From: Pseudomonas weihenstephanensis
GTDB lineage: Bacteria > Pseudomonadota > Gammaproteobacteria > Pseudomonadales > Pseudomonadaceae
Direction of reading: 5' to 3'
Length of the DNA stretch: 64,000 nt
NCBI RefSeq assembly: GCF_001043055.1
Contig: NZ_JYLF01000001.1
Coordinates: 62,001 to 126,000 of the forward strand
Shown: one piece after another, positions 55,653 to 64,000 of the stretch
Layout of the letters: each line of letters begins with the position of its first letter
Position numbering within the stretch: the stretch's first letter is position 1
Made by a program: the position numbers and the translations under genes
The notes under the pieces: generated by a model
What the model was told of the DNA's origin: nothing
What the model saw: only the letters and a program-made list of their open reading frames with translations
Databases searched by the model: none

Positions 55653-56981
55653 TCAGTTCAACAACGAACCTCGCAGCGAATGCGGCTGGGCGGCATCGAT
55701 GTGCACATCGGCAAACTGACCAATCAACTGCGGGTTGTCGCAGCGGAAGTTGACGATGCGGTTGTTCTCGGTACGGCCTTGCAGTTCGCCGGGGTCTTTT
55801 TTCGAGTAGTCAGTGACCAAAATTCGCTGGGTTGAGCCCACCATTTGTCGGCTGATTTCGAAACCTTGCTGGTTCAGTCGATGCTGCAAGGCGTTGAGGC
55901 GTTCCTTCTTGCGCTCTTCTGGGGTGTCGTCTGTCAGGTCGGCGGCTGGAGTGCCGGGGCGCTGGCTGTACACAAACGAATACGAGAAGTCGAAGCCGAC
56001 GTCTTCGATCAGCTTCATGGTTTGCTCGAAGTCTTTTTCGGTCTCGCCGGGGAAGCCCACGATAAAGTCCGAACTGATGCAAATGCCCGGTACGGCAGCA
56101 CGCAGTTTGCGCAGTTTGGACTTGTACTCCAGCGCCGTGTGGTTGCGTTTCATGGCCGACAAAATGCGGTCAGAGCCCGATTGCACCGGCAAATGCAGGT
56201 GCTTCACCAGCTCCGGCACTTCGGCATGCGCCTGGATCAGGCTGTCCGAGAACTCCAGCGGGTGAGAGGTGGTGTACCGGATACGTTCGATCCCGTCGAT
56301 GGCGGCCACCACGCGGATCAGCTCCGCCAGGTCAGCCAGGCGGCCGTCTTCGGTCAGGCCGCGATAGCCGTTGACGTTCTGCCCGAGCAGGGTGACTTCG
56401 CGCACACCGTTTTCAGCCAGGTGAATGACCTCGCCGAGTACGTCGTCGAACGGACGGCTGACTTCTTCGCCGCGGGTGTAAGGCACCACGCAGAAGGTGC
56501 AGTACTTACTGCACCCTTCCATGACCGAGACGTAGGCGCTCGGGCCGTCGATGCGTGGCTCGGGCAAGTGGTCGAATTTTTCGATTTCGGGGAATGACAC
56601 ATCGACCTGCGGCAGCTTGGTGATGCGCGCCGCGTCAATCATTTCAGGCAGGCGGTGCAGGGTCTGCGGGCCAAATACCACGTCAACGTAGGGCGCACGA
56701 TCACGGATCGCGGCACCTTCCTGGCTGGCCACACATCCCCCGACGGCAATCACCATGTCCGGGTTGGCCAGTTTCAGCTCGCGCCAGCGGCCCAATTGCG
56801 AGTAAACGCGGTCTTGGGCGCGCTCACGAATCGAGCAGGTATTGAGCAGGATGACATCAGCGTCTTCAGCGCGCGCCGTGACTTCCAGGGCCTGATGTTC
56901 ACCCAGCAGATCGACCATGCGTGAGCTGTCGTACTCATTCATCTGGCAACCGTGGGTTTCGATGTAAAGCTTCTTGGCCAT
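55653..56981 (-). CDS. miaB: tRNA-2-methylthio-N6-isopentenyladenosine synthase MiaB
   Basis: Radical-SAM methylthiotransferase acting on A37 of tRNAs reading U-starting codons. 442 residues. N-terminal UPF0004 domain with cysteines in [21 protein letters not shown] and VGGCVASQ. Radical-SAM motif [12 protein letters not shown] preceded by EGCSK. C-terminal TRAM domain near residues 375-440 ([11 protein letters not shown]). Divergent from the DUF1820 gene. Confidence 0.97.
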   Translation of the reverse strand: MAKKLYIETHGCQMNEYDSSRMVDLLGEHQALEVTARAEDADVILLNTCSIRERAQDRVYSQLGRWRELKLANPDMVIAVGGCVASQEGAAIRDRAPYVDVVFGPQTLHRLPEMIDAARITKLPQVDVSFPEIEKFDHLPEPRIDGPSAYVSVMEGCSKYCTFCVVPYTRGEEVSRPFDDVLGEVIHLAENGVREVTLLGQNVNGYRGLTEDGRLADLAELIRVVAAIDGIERIRYTTSHPLEFSDSLIQAHAEVPELVKHLHLPVQSGSDRILSAMKRNHTALEYKSKLRKLRAAVPGICISSDFIVGFPGETEKDFEQTMKLIEDVGFDFSYSFVYSQRPGTPAADLTDDTPEERKKERLNALQHRLNQQGFEISRQMVGSTQRILVTDYSKKDPGELQGRTENNRIVNFRCDNPQLIGQFADVHIDAAQPHSLRGSLLN

Positions 56982-57113
56982 GGGTGTTCATCAAGTGGTT
57001 CAAAGAACCGCGCATTATAGGGGGCATAGCCGTTGCTTCCTAGCGCTGTGCGTCTGATGGCTATGCTATAGTTCGCGCCCTCTTTTATACCTTCAGATGT
57101 TTACCCGCCCACC

Positions 57114-57440
57114 ATGACCAAACGTGAAGCTCCAATCTACAAGGTGATTTTCCTTAACCAGGGACAGGTGTTCGAAATGTACGCCAAGCAGATCTATCAA
57201 AGTGATCTGTGGGGTTTCTTGGAAGTAGAAGAATTCGTCTTCGGTGAGCGCACGCAAATGGTCGTTGATCCGAGCGAAGAAAAGCTCAAGGCTCAATTTG
57301 AAGGCGTGGTGCGCAGCTTTGTGCCGATGCATTCGATTGTGCGCATCGACGAGGTGGAGCGCCTGGGGACGCCGAAAATCAGCGAAGCCCGTGGCGTGAG
57401 CAATGTGATGCCGTTTCCGTTTCCGATGCCGGAGAAGTAG
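57114..57440 (+). CDS. DUF1820 family protein
   Basis: 108 residues with the DUF1820 pattern PIYKVIFLNQGQVFEMYAKQ at the N-terminus, SDLWGFLEVEEFVFG and MHSIVRIDEVERLG after it, and an unusual Pro/Phe/Met-rich tail (MPFPFPMPEK). The function is unknown. A conserved single gene between miaB (divergent) and the Sel1-repeat gene (convergent). A TATAG-rich stretch at 57065-57071 is a possible -10 region. Confidence 0.9.
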   Translation: MTKREAPIYKVIFLNQGQVFEMYAKQIYQSDLWGFLEVEEFVFGERTQMVVDPSEEKLKAQFEGVVRSFVPMHSIVRIDEVERLGTPKISEARGVSNVMPFPFPMPEK

Positions 57441-57493
57441 GGCTCAACCCCAGAGTTCTACCCGCTGGCTGGCGCTTGTGGTCGGGCGGTCAG

Positions 57494-58042
57494 TCAAGGC
57501 AGCGGCGAAAACGGCGAGCGGGCGTCCGTCGATTGCAGTTCCATCAGGTATTTGCGGAATATCTGCCCCAGCACCTGGGTCGCGGTTTCGAGTTGGTCGC
57601 GGGGCATTTGCTCGGCCACTTCGTCGGCGGTGTCCAGTGCATCTTCAGCGCCGTTCACGGCCGCCATCTTCAACACGATATACGCCTGAATGTTATTGGC
57701 CGGTACGCCTTCGCCCTTGAAGAACATGGTGCCCAGTTTGAACTGGGCCATGGCGTGGCCTTGCAGCGACGCTTGTTCGAAATAGCTAAGGGCTTGATTG
57801 AGGTCGCGCTTGGGGTTGTTAACGTCGTAGTAGAACTCGCCTAACTCGTATTCGGCTTCTGCATCCCCCTCTTTTGCTGCTTGCACGCACGCGGCAAGCG
57901 CCTCTTCCAGATTTTCTGGCTGAGTATTGAGGGTGCAGCGACCCATCGCCGGGATCAACAACGAGTTACCGCCTGCCTGAGCAAGCAGCGGTTGTAGGAG
58001 CAACAGGCAGCCCAGTGCAAGGGCGCGGCCGGTGCGGTTCAT
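57494..58042 (-). CDS. Periplasmic Sel1-repeat protein
   Basis: 182 residues from the ATG at 58042, chosen because it opens a clear signal peptide (ALALGCLLLLQPLLAQAGG). Two Sel1-type repeats are visible (AEAEYELGEFYYDVNNPKRD, and AMAQFKLGTMFFKGEGVPAN), followed by a helical C-terminus. Such repeats usually bind proteins. The role is unknown. Single gene, convergent with DUF1820. Confidence 0.85.
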   Translation of the reverse strand: MNRTGRALALGCLLLLQPLLAQAGGNSLLIPAMGRCTLNTQPENLEEALAACVQAAKEGDAEAEYELGEFYYDVNNPKRDLNQALSYFEQASLQGHAMAQFKLGTMFFKGEGVPANNIQAYIVLKMAAVNGAEDALDTADEVAEQMPRDQLETATQVLGQIFRKYLMELQSTDARSPFSPLP

Positions 58043-58226
58043 GGGAATCGACGTACCTCTGGAAAGACGGGCAAGCCCGACCAAGGGATGTATAGGCGCG
58101 CATTATGAAATAAGCAGAGGCAACCTTACAAAGTCTTTACTCGTTTTTCTGCGCTACTAGTGTGATATCGGTTGATTTAAGACGATTTTGGACGAGCGGG
58201 TTAAAAGAACGGCTCATTACGGGCAT

Positions 58227-58260
58227 AAAAACGGCAAAGGCCCTCACCCTTGCCGTTTTT
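58227..58260 (-). terminator. Rho-independent terminator of hemL
   Basis: AAAAACGGCAA (58227-58237) pairs with TTGCCGTTTTT (58250-58260), with AGG/CCT extending the inner stem. On the minus strand the stem is followed by TTTTT, 7 bp after the hemL stop codon. Confidence 0.9.
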
Positions 58261-58266
58261 TGTGGA

Positions 58267-59550
58267 TCACTTCAGGGCGGCAAATGCGCGCTCGGCAGCG
58301 TTCAGCGTCAGTTTCAATTCGTCATCGCCATGGGCAATCGAGGTGAAACCTGCTTCGAAAGCACTCGGGGCCAGGTAAACGCCGCCTTCGAGCATCAAGT
58401 GGAAGAAGCGCTTGAACAGGTCCGCATCACTGGCCATGACGTCGTCGAAGGTAACGATGTCATCGGCGTTGCTGAAGTACAGGCCGAACATGCCGCCTGC
58501 TTGGGTCGTGACGAACGGGATACCGGCCGCATCAGCGCGTTGCTGCAGGCCATCGAGCAAGCGCGTGGTGTAATCGCTCAGTTCGGCGTGGAAGCCGGGG
58601 CGGCTGATCAGGCGCAATGTGGTCAAGCCTGCTGCCATCGCCAGCGGGTTGCCCGACAACGTACCGGCTTGATACACCGGGCCCAGTGGCGCAATGCATT
58701 CCATGATCTCGCGCTTGCCGCCGAAGCAGCCTACCGGCATGCCGCCACCGATGATTTTGCCGAATGTGCTCAGGTCCGGGGTCACGCCGTAGTGCGCTTG
58801 AGCACCGCCGAGGGCGACGCGGAAACCGGTCATCACTTCGTCAAAAATCAGCACCACGCCGTGCTTGTCACACAGGTTGCGCAGGCCCTGCAAGAAACCG
58901 GGGGCCGGTGGCACGCAGTTCATGTTGCCCGCTACCGGCTCAACGATGATGCAGGCCACGGTGTCACCGACCTCGGCCAGTAGCTTCTCAACGGCGTCGA
59001 TGTCGTTGAAGGTCGTGGTCAGGGTGTGTTTGGCAAAATCAGCCGGCACGCCGCCCGAGCTGGGTACACCCTGGGTCAGCAAGCCGGAACCGGCTTTCAC
59101 CAGCAGGCTGTCGGAGTGGCCGTGATAGCAGCCTTCGAACTTGAGAATGTTGTCGCGACCGGTGAAACCACGCGCCAGACGAATCGCGCTCATGGTCGCC
59201 TCAGTGCCGGAGCTGACCATACGCACCATTTCCATCGATGGCACGATGGCGCACACCAGGTCTGCCATTTCGGTTTCCATGGCCGTTGGCGCCCCGTACG
59301 ACAGGCCGTGCTCCAGCTGTGCGCGCACGGCATCCAGCACGTCCGGGTGGCTGTGGCCCAAAATCATCGGGCCCCACGAACCGACGTAATCGACATAACG
59401 CTTGTCGTCTTCGTCAGTCACGTAGGCGCCTTCGGCGTGCTTGAAGAACAACGGCGTGCCGCCCACGCTTTTGAAGGCACGAACTGGCGAATTCACGCCG
59501 CCGGGAATGTGTTTTTGAGCGTTGGCAAATAGGGTTTCGGAACGAGACAT
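58267..59550 (-). CDS. hemL: Glutamate-1-semialdehyde 2,1-aminomutase
   Basis: PLP enzyme making 5-aminolevulinate, the heme and cobalamin precursor in the C5 pathway. 427 residues. The PLP lysine is in [14 protein letters not shown] and the Asp contact in [22 protein letters not shown] and [19 protein letters not shown] blocks (here [11 protein letters not shown]) confirm the family. Last gene of the thiD-thiE-hemL cluster, 31 bp after thiE. Confidence 0.98.
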   Translation of the reverse strand: MSRSETLFANAQKHIPGGVNSPVRAFKSVGGTPLFFKHAEGAYVTDEDDKRYVDYVGSWGPMILGHSHPDVLDAVRAQLEHGLSYGAPTAMETEMADLVCAIVPSMEMVRMVSSGTEATMSAIRLARGFTGRDNILKFEGCYHGHSDSLLVKAGSGLLTQGVPSSGGVPADFAKHTLTTTFNDIDAVEKLLAEVGDTVACIIVEPVAGNMNCVPPAPGFLQGLRNLCDKHGVVLIFDEVMTGFRVALGGAQAHYGVTPDLSTFGKIIGGGMPVGCFGGKREIMECIAPLGPVYQAGTLSGNPLAMAAGLTTLRLISRPGFHAELSDYTTRLLDGLQQRADAAGIPFVTTQAGGMFGLYFSNADDIVTFDDVMASDADLFKRFFHLMLEGGVYLAPSAFEAGFTSIAHGDDELKLTLNAAERAFAALK

Positions 59551-59581
59551 GAAGGGCTCTCTCTGAATCAGGAATCGGTAT

Positions 59582-60205
59582 TTAAAGTGACATCAAAGCG
59601 TTGAACGCACGGGCGCGGCGGGTAACTTCTTGTGGGCTCTCGGCGCCAAACAGGCCGTGCACCACCGCCAGTAAATCAGCACCGTGGTCGACCAGCGGAG
59701 CCGCGTTGTCCAGAGTAATGCCGCCAATCACACAGATCGGCAGTTTGATCCGCGCGCGGGCTTGATCGAGTACATCCAGAGTCGCAGTCGGTGCGCCGGG
59801 TTTGGTACTGGAGTTGAAGAAGCGGCCAAAGGCGACATAACTCGCGCCTTCTTTGGCCGCTTGTTCGCCCAGCTCAATTTGACTGTGGCAGGTCGAACCT
59901 ATGATCGCCTGGCGACCCAGCAGAGCGCGGGCAGGCGTTAACGGGCCATCGGTTTGCCCCAAGTGCACGCCGACCCCTAACCGGGCCGCCAGTTCGGCAT
60001 CGTCATTGATGATCAAGTGTGCGTTGTAGCGTGCACACAAGTCGCGCAATGCCTCGGCTTCGCGCAGGCGTCGGGCCTCGTCACTGCTTTTGTCGCGGTA
60101 TTGCAGCAGGGTCAGGCCGCCATCAAGGGCTGCCTCGATATACGGCACCCACTTGCCGGCCAGCAATTGGCTGTCAGTGATTGCGTAAAGACCACGCAGT
60201 TTCAT
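59582..60205 (-). CDS. thiE: Thiamine-phosphate synthase
   Basis: Joins HMP-diphosphate and thiazole phosphate to thiamine phosphate. 207 residues, TIM barrel, with [12 protein letters not shown] at the start, [32 protein letters not shown] and [12 protein letters not shown]. The STCHS loop replaces the more usual STH-type motif but keeps the serine. It follows thiD by 17 bp. Confidence 0.96.
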   Translation of the reverse strand: MKLRGLYAITDSQLLAGKWVPYIEAALDGGLTLLQYRDKSSDEARRLREAEALRDLCARYNAHLIINDDAELAARLGVGVHLGQTDGPLTPARALLGRQAIIGSTCHSQIELGEQAAKEGASYVAFGRFFNSSTKPGAPTATLDVLDQARARIKLPICVIGGITLDNAAPLVDHGADLLAVVHGLFGAESPQEVTRRARAFNALMSL

Positions 60206-60222
60206 AAGTCGAGCCTCATGGG

Positions 60223-61020
60223 TTACGAGCAGAAGTCTAGCGGCAAGCGGCGGGGTACAAATTGCCCTTGGCCCAGTTGCTCGGCATCACGCAAGGTGCG
60301 CCATGTGTAATTGAGTGCCGTTTCAACCGCGCTGACCATGTGTTCGCCAATGGCCAGGCGGCCGGCCAAGGTACTGGCCAGCGTGCAGCCTGAGCCGTGA
60401 TAGCTGCCAGGCAGGCGGTAGCAGGTGAAGGTATGACGGCTGCCGTCGCGGCTGTACAGGCGGTTATGAACTTCGTGCTCATCGCCGTGACCGCCGGTGA
60501 TGAGCAAATGCTTGCAATATGGCAGGAGTTTTTCAGCGCATTCATCGGCACTGCCTTCAGGCAACTCAGCCAGAATGCGGGCTTCGGGCAGGTTGGGCGT
60601 AGTGATGGTGGCCAAAGGCAGCAGGCGCTCGCGCATGGCATAACCCACTTCGTCCTTGCCCAGCCGTCCGCCACCGCCTGCGCGCAGTACCGGGTCGCAG
60701 ACCATTGGCAAGTGCGGGTGGGCTTGAAGCAGTTCGACCACTGTGTCGACCATCGCAAGCGAGCCGAGCATACCCAGCTTGAAAGCCGAAACGGGTGAGT
60801 CGCTGAGCACGGCATCGGCTTGAGCCAGCACCCACTCACGGTCCAGCACACGAAAATCGCGGACATTAACGGTGTTCTGCACAGTCAGGGCGGTGACCAC
60901 CGGAGCGGCGTGACAACCTTGAGCCAGCAGGGCTTCGATATCTGCCTGCAAGCCGGCGCCACCACTGGGGTCATGGCCGGAGAGACAGAGGACAACAGGG
61001 CGAGAGCTGTAGATATTCAT
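60223..61020 (-). CDS. thiD: Hydroxymethylpyrimidine/phosphomethylpyrimidine kinase
   Basis: Phosphorylates HMP twice for thiamine synthesis. 265 residues from the ATG at 61020; an in-frame TTG 21 bp earlier is weaker. [22 protein letters not shown] at the N-terminus, [11 protein letters not shown] in the middle and the ribokinase-type [16 protein letters not shown] with the catalytic Asp region replaced in the usual ThiD manner. I saw no TPP riboswitch upstream. Confidence 0.95.
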   Translation of the reverse strand: MNIYSSRPVVLCLSGHDPSGGAGLQADIEALLAQGCHAAPVVTALTVQNTVNVRDFRVLDREWVLAQADAVLSDSPVSAFKLGMLGSLAMVDTVVELLQAHPHLPMVCDPVLRAGGGGRLGKDEVGYAMRERLLPLATITTPNLPEARILAELPEGSADECAEKLLPYCKHLLITGGHGDEHEVHNRLYSRDGSRHTFTCYRLPGSYHGSGCTLASTLAGRLAIGEHMVSAVETALNYTWRTLRDAEQLGQGQFVPRRLPLDFCS

Positions 61021-61309
61021 GGTGCGCGAGCTTACCACCAATCAGTTTTTACGGGCGGTTAGGACGCTGTGGAATTTTCTTTCGGATAATTCTGGAAAAA
61101 ACGCTGACTCACCTCGTACTTAAAGTGCACTGAAAGTCGCTGTAATGCTCGATCTAGACGCTTCGCTTTGAATATTTAGGTGATGTGTATTTGCCATTAA
61201 CGCCTGTGCTAGAGTGACCGCCAAACGAATAACAGGTAATGCTGGTTTACGTCGTCTCAAAAGGAAAGGAGGCTTACAGACGCAATCAGGCAGGCCATTT
61301 TGGGGCTGT

Positions 61310-63682
61310 ATGCGCTATTTTTTTATTGTTCTGATGGGCTGGCTGCCAATGCTGGCCTGCGCAGTCGCCTTTGATGAGACCACTCAGCGCTTGCCGTTGG
61401 GCCGCGAGATGCACGTCTATGAAGACGTCGCAGGCCAGTCGACGATGGCCGACGTCATCGCCCACCCCGAACGGCTCAAACCCCATGACAAGGCCACGCT
61501 CAATGCGGGGTACTCGCATTCGGTGTTTTGGCTCAAAGTCGACCTCAGCTACCTGCCATTAGACCCGAGCGCCAATACCTCCTGGTTACTGGAGCTGGCG
61601 TACCCGCCGCTGGACCGTATTGACCTCTACCAGCAAAACGCCAGCGGTGAGTTTGAATTGACCCAGCGCACCGGTGATGGCCTGCCGTTCGACAGTCGCC
61701 CGGTGAAAGAAAACAACTACCTGTTCGAGTTGAATTTCACCCCCGGACAAACCCAGACCGTGTATTTACGCCTGGCCAGCGAAGGCTCTATCCAGGCACC
61801 GCTGACACTGTGGTCAACCAAGGCGTATCTGGAAGATCAGCCCGTTCGTATTTACATCCTCGGTCTGATTTACGGCGTATTGCTGGGCATGCTGGTCTAC
61901 AACTTGTTTATCTATGTGAGCGTGCGCGACACCAGTTACCTCTATTACATCTTCTATATTGCCTCGTTCGGCCTGTACCAGCTGTCAGTCAACGGTGCAG
62001 CCGTGCAGTATTTCTGGCCCAACAACCCCTGGTGGGCCAACGCCGCCACCCCATTTTTGATTGGCAGCGCCGCCTTCTTCGGCTGCCAGTTCGCCCGCAC
62101 CTTTCTGCACACCGCCACCCACAGCCGCTGGCTCGACCGGGCGCTGATGGTGTTGATGGCGGTCGGTGTGCTGGTGATGGTGCTGGCGCTGACCACCAGT
62201 TACGCGACGTCGCTGCGTTTGGCCACGGGGCTGGCGCTGGCGTTTATCTTTACCATTTTCATTGCCGGCATCGTGGCCTGGTGCCGTGGCCTGCGGGTGG
62301 CGCGTTATTTTGTCATCGCCTGGACCGCCTTTTTGCTCGGCGGGCTGGTTAACACACTGATGGTGCTGGGCTATTTGCCGAATGTATTCCTGACCATGTA
62401 CGCCAGCCAGATTGGTTCGGCCATTGAGGTGGGGCTGCTGTCGCTGGCGCTGGCGGACCGGATCAACGCCATGCGCGATCTGCAAGCCAGGACGCTGCAA
62501 GAGTCCGGGCAAAAACTGGCGGCAATGAACCAGCAACTGGCCCGCACCAACCAGCTCAAAGATGAGTTTCTGGCCACGGTGACCCATGAGTTGCGCACGC
62601 CCATGAACGGGGTGATTGGCTCGCTGGAGTTGATCAAGACCCTGGACATGACGCCTGAACTTGAGCAGTACACCCACACCGGCGAGGGGTCTGCCAAAGC
62701 CATGATGGGCATGGTCAATGGCATCCTGACCCTGACCGAGCTGCAGGCCGGGCGCCTAGAGGCCCGTGCCCGGCCTTTCAGTCTCAACGAGATGATGCAC
62801 GGTTTGCGCGAGCAATTTGGACCAAGAGCTGAAAGCCAGCGCCTGGCGTTCTCGTATGAAGTGGCGCGTGGCTTGCCGGATCAATGGATCGGGGATGCCG
62901 AGAAAATTCGCCAGTGCCTGGAATGTTTGCTGGATAACGCCATTAAGTTCACCCGCGAAGGGGGGGTGATTCTGCGCGTCACCGGCAAAACGGCCAGCCC
63001 CGGCCGTTGGACGTTGGCGTTCAATGTGATCGACAGCGGCATTGGCTTTGTTCATCAGGAAGATGCCGAGTTGTATCAGCACTTCTTTCAGGTGGATGGC
63101 TCCATGACCCGTGAATATGGCGGCTTGGGCATCGGGCTGTCGATTTGCCGACGTCTGGTTGAACTGCTCGGCGGGCGCCTGACTCATCATTCGCAGCCGG
63201 GGCAGGGGTCACAGTTTCAGCTCACCCTTGAACTGGAATCGCCCCCTGAGTCGGCGATGGTCCCACAGCCTGTGGTGCGAACGCCTGAGCAATGCGTCGT
63301 TTTGTTGGTGGAAGACAACAACGCCAACTCGCCGTTACTGCGGGGTATGTTGCTCAAATTGGGCTATCGCGTGTTGAGTGCCGAAAGTGGTCAGGTGGCC
63401 ATTGAAACGCTACGTCGCGAGCGCGTGGATGCCGTGTTGTTGGCGTGCCCGTTCAGCCATGTGTCGGGCGACTCAATGGGCAGTCAATTGCTGACGTTGG
63501 CGGCGTGTGCACGGTTGCCTGTGGTGGCGTTGTTCGAGTCAGAACCTGCGGCCAGCACCGCGCGTTCTCAGGTCGACGCAATTACCGACTGCCTGATCAA
63601 ACCGCTGCGTTTTGAAGACCTGCAACAGGTCCTGGCGCAACGCTTGTTGCGTGACGGTGAGGGCATAAGCGTCGAGCTTTAG
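61310..63682 (+). CDS. ladS: LadS-like hybrid sensor kinase with degenerate receiver
   Basis: 790 residues from the ATG at 61310, which opens a signal peptide. Order: periplasmic 7TMR-DISMED2 sensor (about 25-170), seven membrane helices (about 179-388), HisKA with His426 in TVTHELRTPMNG, HATPase with N box LDNAIKF near 540, DSGIGF and GGLGIGLSICRR, then a receiver (about 662-780). The receiver keeps the acidic pair (LLVEDNN) and Lys (LIKPLRF), but the phosphoacceptor position (after DAVLL) is Ala712 instead of Asp. The domain layout and the thiD/AidB neighbours match P. aeruginosa LadS, which feeds the GacS-GacA-RsmYZ pathway. The start has only GGGG at 4 bp; a strong AAAGGAGG lies 38 bp upstream with no start codon beside it. 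Confidence 0.85.
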   Translation: MRYFFIVLMGWLPMLACAVAFDETTQRLPLGREMHVYEDVAGQSTMADVIAHPERLKPHDKATLNAGYSHSVFWLKVDLSYLPLDPSANTSWLLELAYPPLDRIDLYQQNASGEFELTQRTGDGLPFDSRPVKENNYLFELNFTPGQTQTVYLRLASEGSIQAPLTLWSTKAYLEDQPVRIYILGLIYGVLLGMLVYNLFIYVSVRDTSYLYYIFYIASFGLYQLSVNGAAVQYFWPNNPWWANAATPFLIGSAAFFGCQFARTFLHTATHSRWLDRALMVLMAVGVLVMVLALTTSYATSLRLATGLALAFIFTIFIAGIVAWCRGLRVARYFVIAWTAFLLGGLVNTLMVLGYLPNVFLTMYASQIGSAIEVGLLSLALADRINAMRDLQARTLQESGQKLAAMNQQLARTNQLKDEFLATVTHELRTPMNGVIGSLELIKTLDMTPELEQYTHTGEGSAKAMMGMVNGILTLTELQAGRLEARARPFSLNEMMHGLREQFGPRAESQRLAFSYEVARGLPDQWIGDAEKIRQCLECLLDNAIKFTREGGVILRVTGKTASPGRWTLAFNVIDSGIGFVHQEDAELYQHFFQVDGSMTREYGGLGIGLSICRRLVELLGGRLTHHSQPGQGSQFQLTLELESPPESAMVPQPVVRTPEQCVVLLVEDNNANSPLLRGMLLKLGYRVLSAESGQVAIETLRRERVDAVLLACPFSHVSGDSMGSQLLTLAACARLPVVALFESEPAASTARSQVDAITDCLIKPLRFEDLQQVLAQRLLRDGEGISVEL

Positions 63683-63757
63683 GCGGTTATGCCACTTGTG
63701 AAGACCGCGATGCGTGCTTCACTGGCTTCATTGGCATGACCCACAGGAGCCCGCGCA

Positions 63758-64000
63758 ATGAACCTGCATCAATACGCCGAAACCCACGCTGTGACCAATC
63801 AGCCGCCCTCACTGGACGGCGTTAACCTGTACCGCATCGACCTGCCCTTGCAGCAGTGGGGGCAGCGTTTTGGCGCGGGGTGGGCACAATCTCGGATTGA
63901 TGCGTATGGCGCGCTGGCCGGTGGCCCGTTGATGGCGGCGGGCTTTTTGGCCAATGAAAACAAACCGGTATTCGTCAGCCACGACCGCTTTGGTCATCGG
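63758..64000 (+). CDS. AidB-like acyl-CoA dehydrogenase (5' end only)
   Basis: The first 81 codons of a gene cut by the right edge, starting at the ATG 63758. The N-terminus MNLHQYAETHAVTNQPPSLDG is the diagnostic opening of AidB/isovaleryl-CoA-dehydrogenase-like proteins (DNA-alkylation response flavoproteins), followed by GAGWAQSRIDAYGALAGGPLMAAGFLANENKPVF. The equivalent gene (PA3972) lies beside ladS in P. aeruginosa, from memory. The catalytic parts are outside the window. Confidence 0.85.
   Translation, partial: MNLHQYAETHAVTNQPPSLDGVNLYRIDLPLQQWGQRFGAGWAQSRIDAYGALAGGPLMAAGFLANENKPVFVSHDRFGHR

Noticed and set aside
61021..61309. TPP riboswitch upstream of thiD
   Set aside because: The conserved CUGAGA and ACCUGAUCUGG-type segments are absent on the minus strand.

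Overview
The window is a chromosomal segment of a fluorescent-group Pseudomonas-like gammaproteobacterium. The evidence is its GC-rich, densely coding sequence, REP-type inverted repeats, and a gene order that I recall as matching the P. aeruginosa PA3972-PA4044 interval almost gene for gene (ladS, thiD, thiE, hemL, miaB, phoH, ybeY, corC, lnt, leuS, lptE, holA, lipA, lipB, dacA, rlpA, mltB, rodA, mrdA, rlmH, rsfS, nadD, proA, mpl/ubiX, the ethanolamine genes, ppa, xseB-ispA-dxs). The synteny statement is from memory, not from a search.

Layout. Bases 1-4952: a truncated btuB-type cobalamin receptor, then the xseB-ispA-dxs isoprenoid operon, all on the minus strand. Bases 5329-12332: the accessory part. 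It holds a decayed type VI secretion locus (tssA 5' and tssK 3' remnants joined out of frame, followed by intact-looking tssL and tssM), a fragment of an Mrr-type restriction nuclease, a complete NucS-like nuclease with a probable C-terminal base-sensing domain, and an orphan LexA/cI-type self-cleaving repressor. Bases 12560-14664: ppa, mtfA and a DedA gene.

Bases 14904-22521: ethanolamine catabolism. An aldehyde dehydrogenase, the permease Eat and EutBC form a minus-strand operon. The sigma-54 activator EatR is divergent, and the space between them has a clear -24/-12 promoter and a paired GTGTCAC/GTGACAC upstream site. No microcompartment genes are present. Bases 22656-31277: mpl-ubiX-lipoprotein, an NAD(P)-binding protein, a lipoprotein joining twelve MORN-type repeats to a caspase-like C13 peptidase, lrgAB/cidAB, a LON-domain protein, a DedA-PAP2 fusion and a 3-methyladenine glycosylase.

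Bases 31454-43874: one long plus-strand run covering proline and NAD synthesis, ribosome silencing and methylation, cell elongation (mrdA-rodA-mltB-rlpA-dacA), lipoate synthesis (ybeD-lipB-lipA) and an LD-carboxypeptidase. Bases 43925-61020 are mostly minus strand: a lipoprotein lytic transglycosylase, arfA with a terminator hairpin inside its reading frame, holA-lptE-leuS, lnt-corC-ybeY-phoH, miaB, hemL, thiE and thiD. Bases 61310-63682 encode a LadS-like hybrid sensor kinase whose receiver domain has Ala where the phosphorylated Asp should be. The window ends inside an AidB-like acyl-CoA dehydrogenase.

Most striking points: the T6SS deletion scar with retained tssLM, the LadS-like kinase with a dead receiver, the MORN-C13 lipoprotein, the nuclease/Mrr remnant patch, and the arfA internal terminator. 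I saw no CRISPR array, tRNA, rRNA or insertion sequence.
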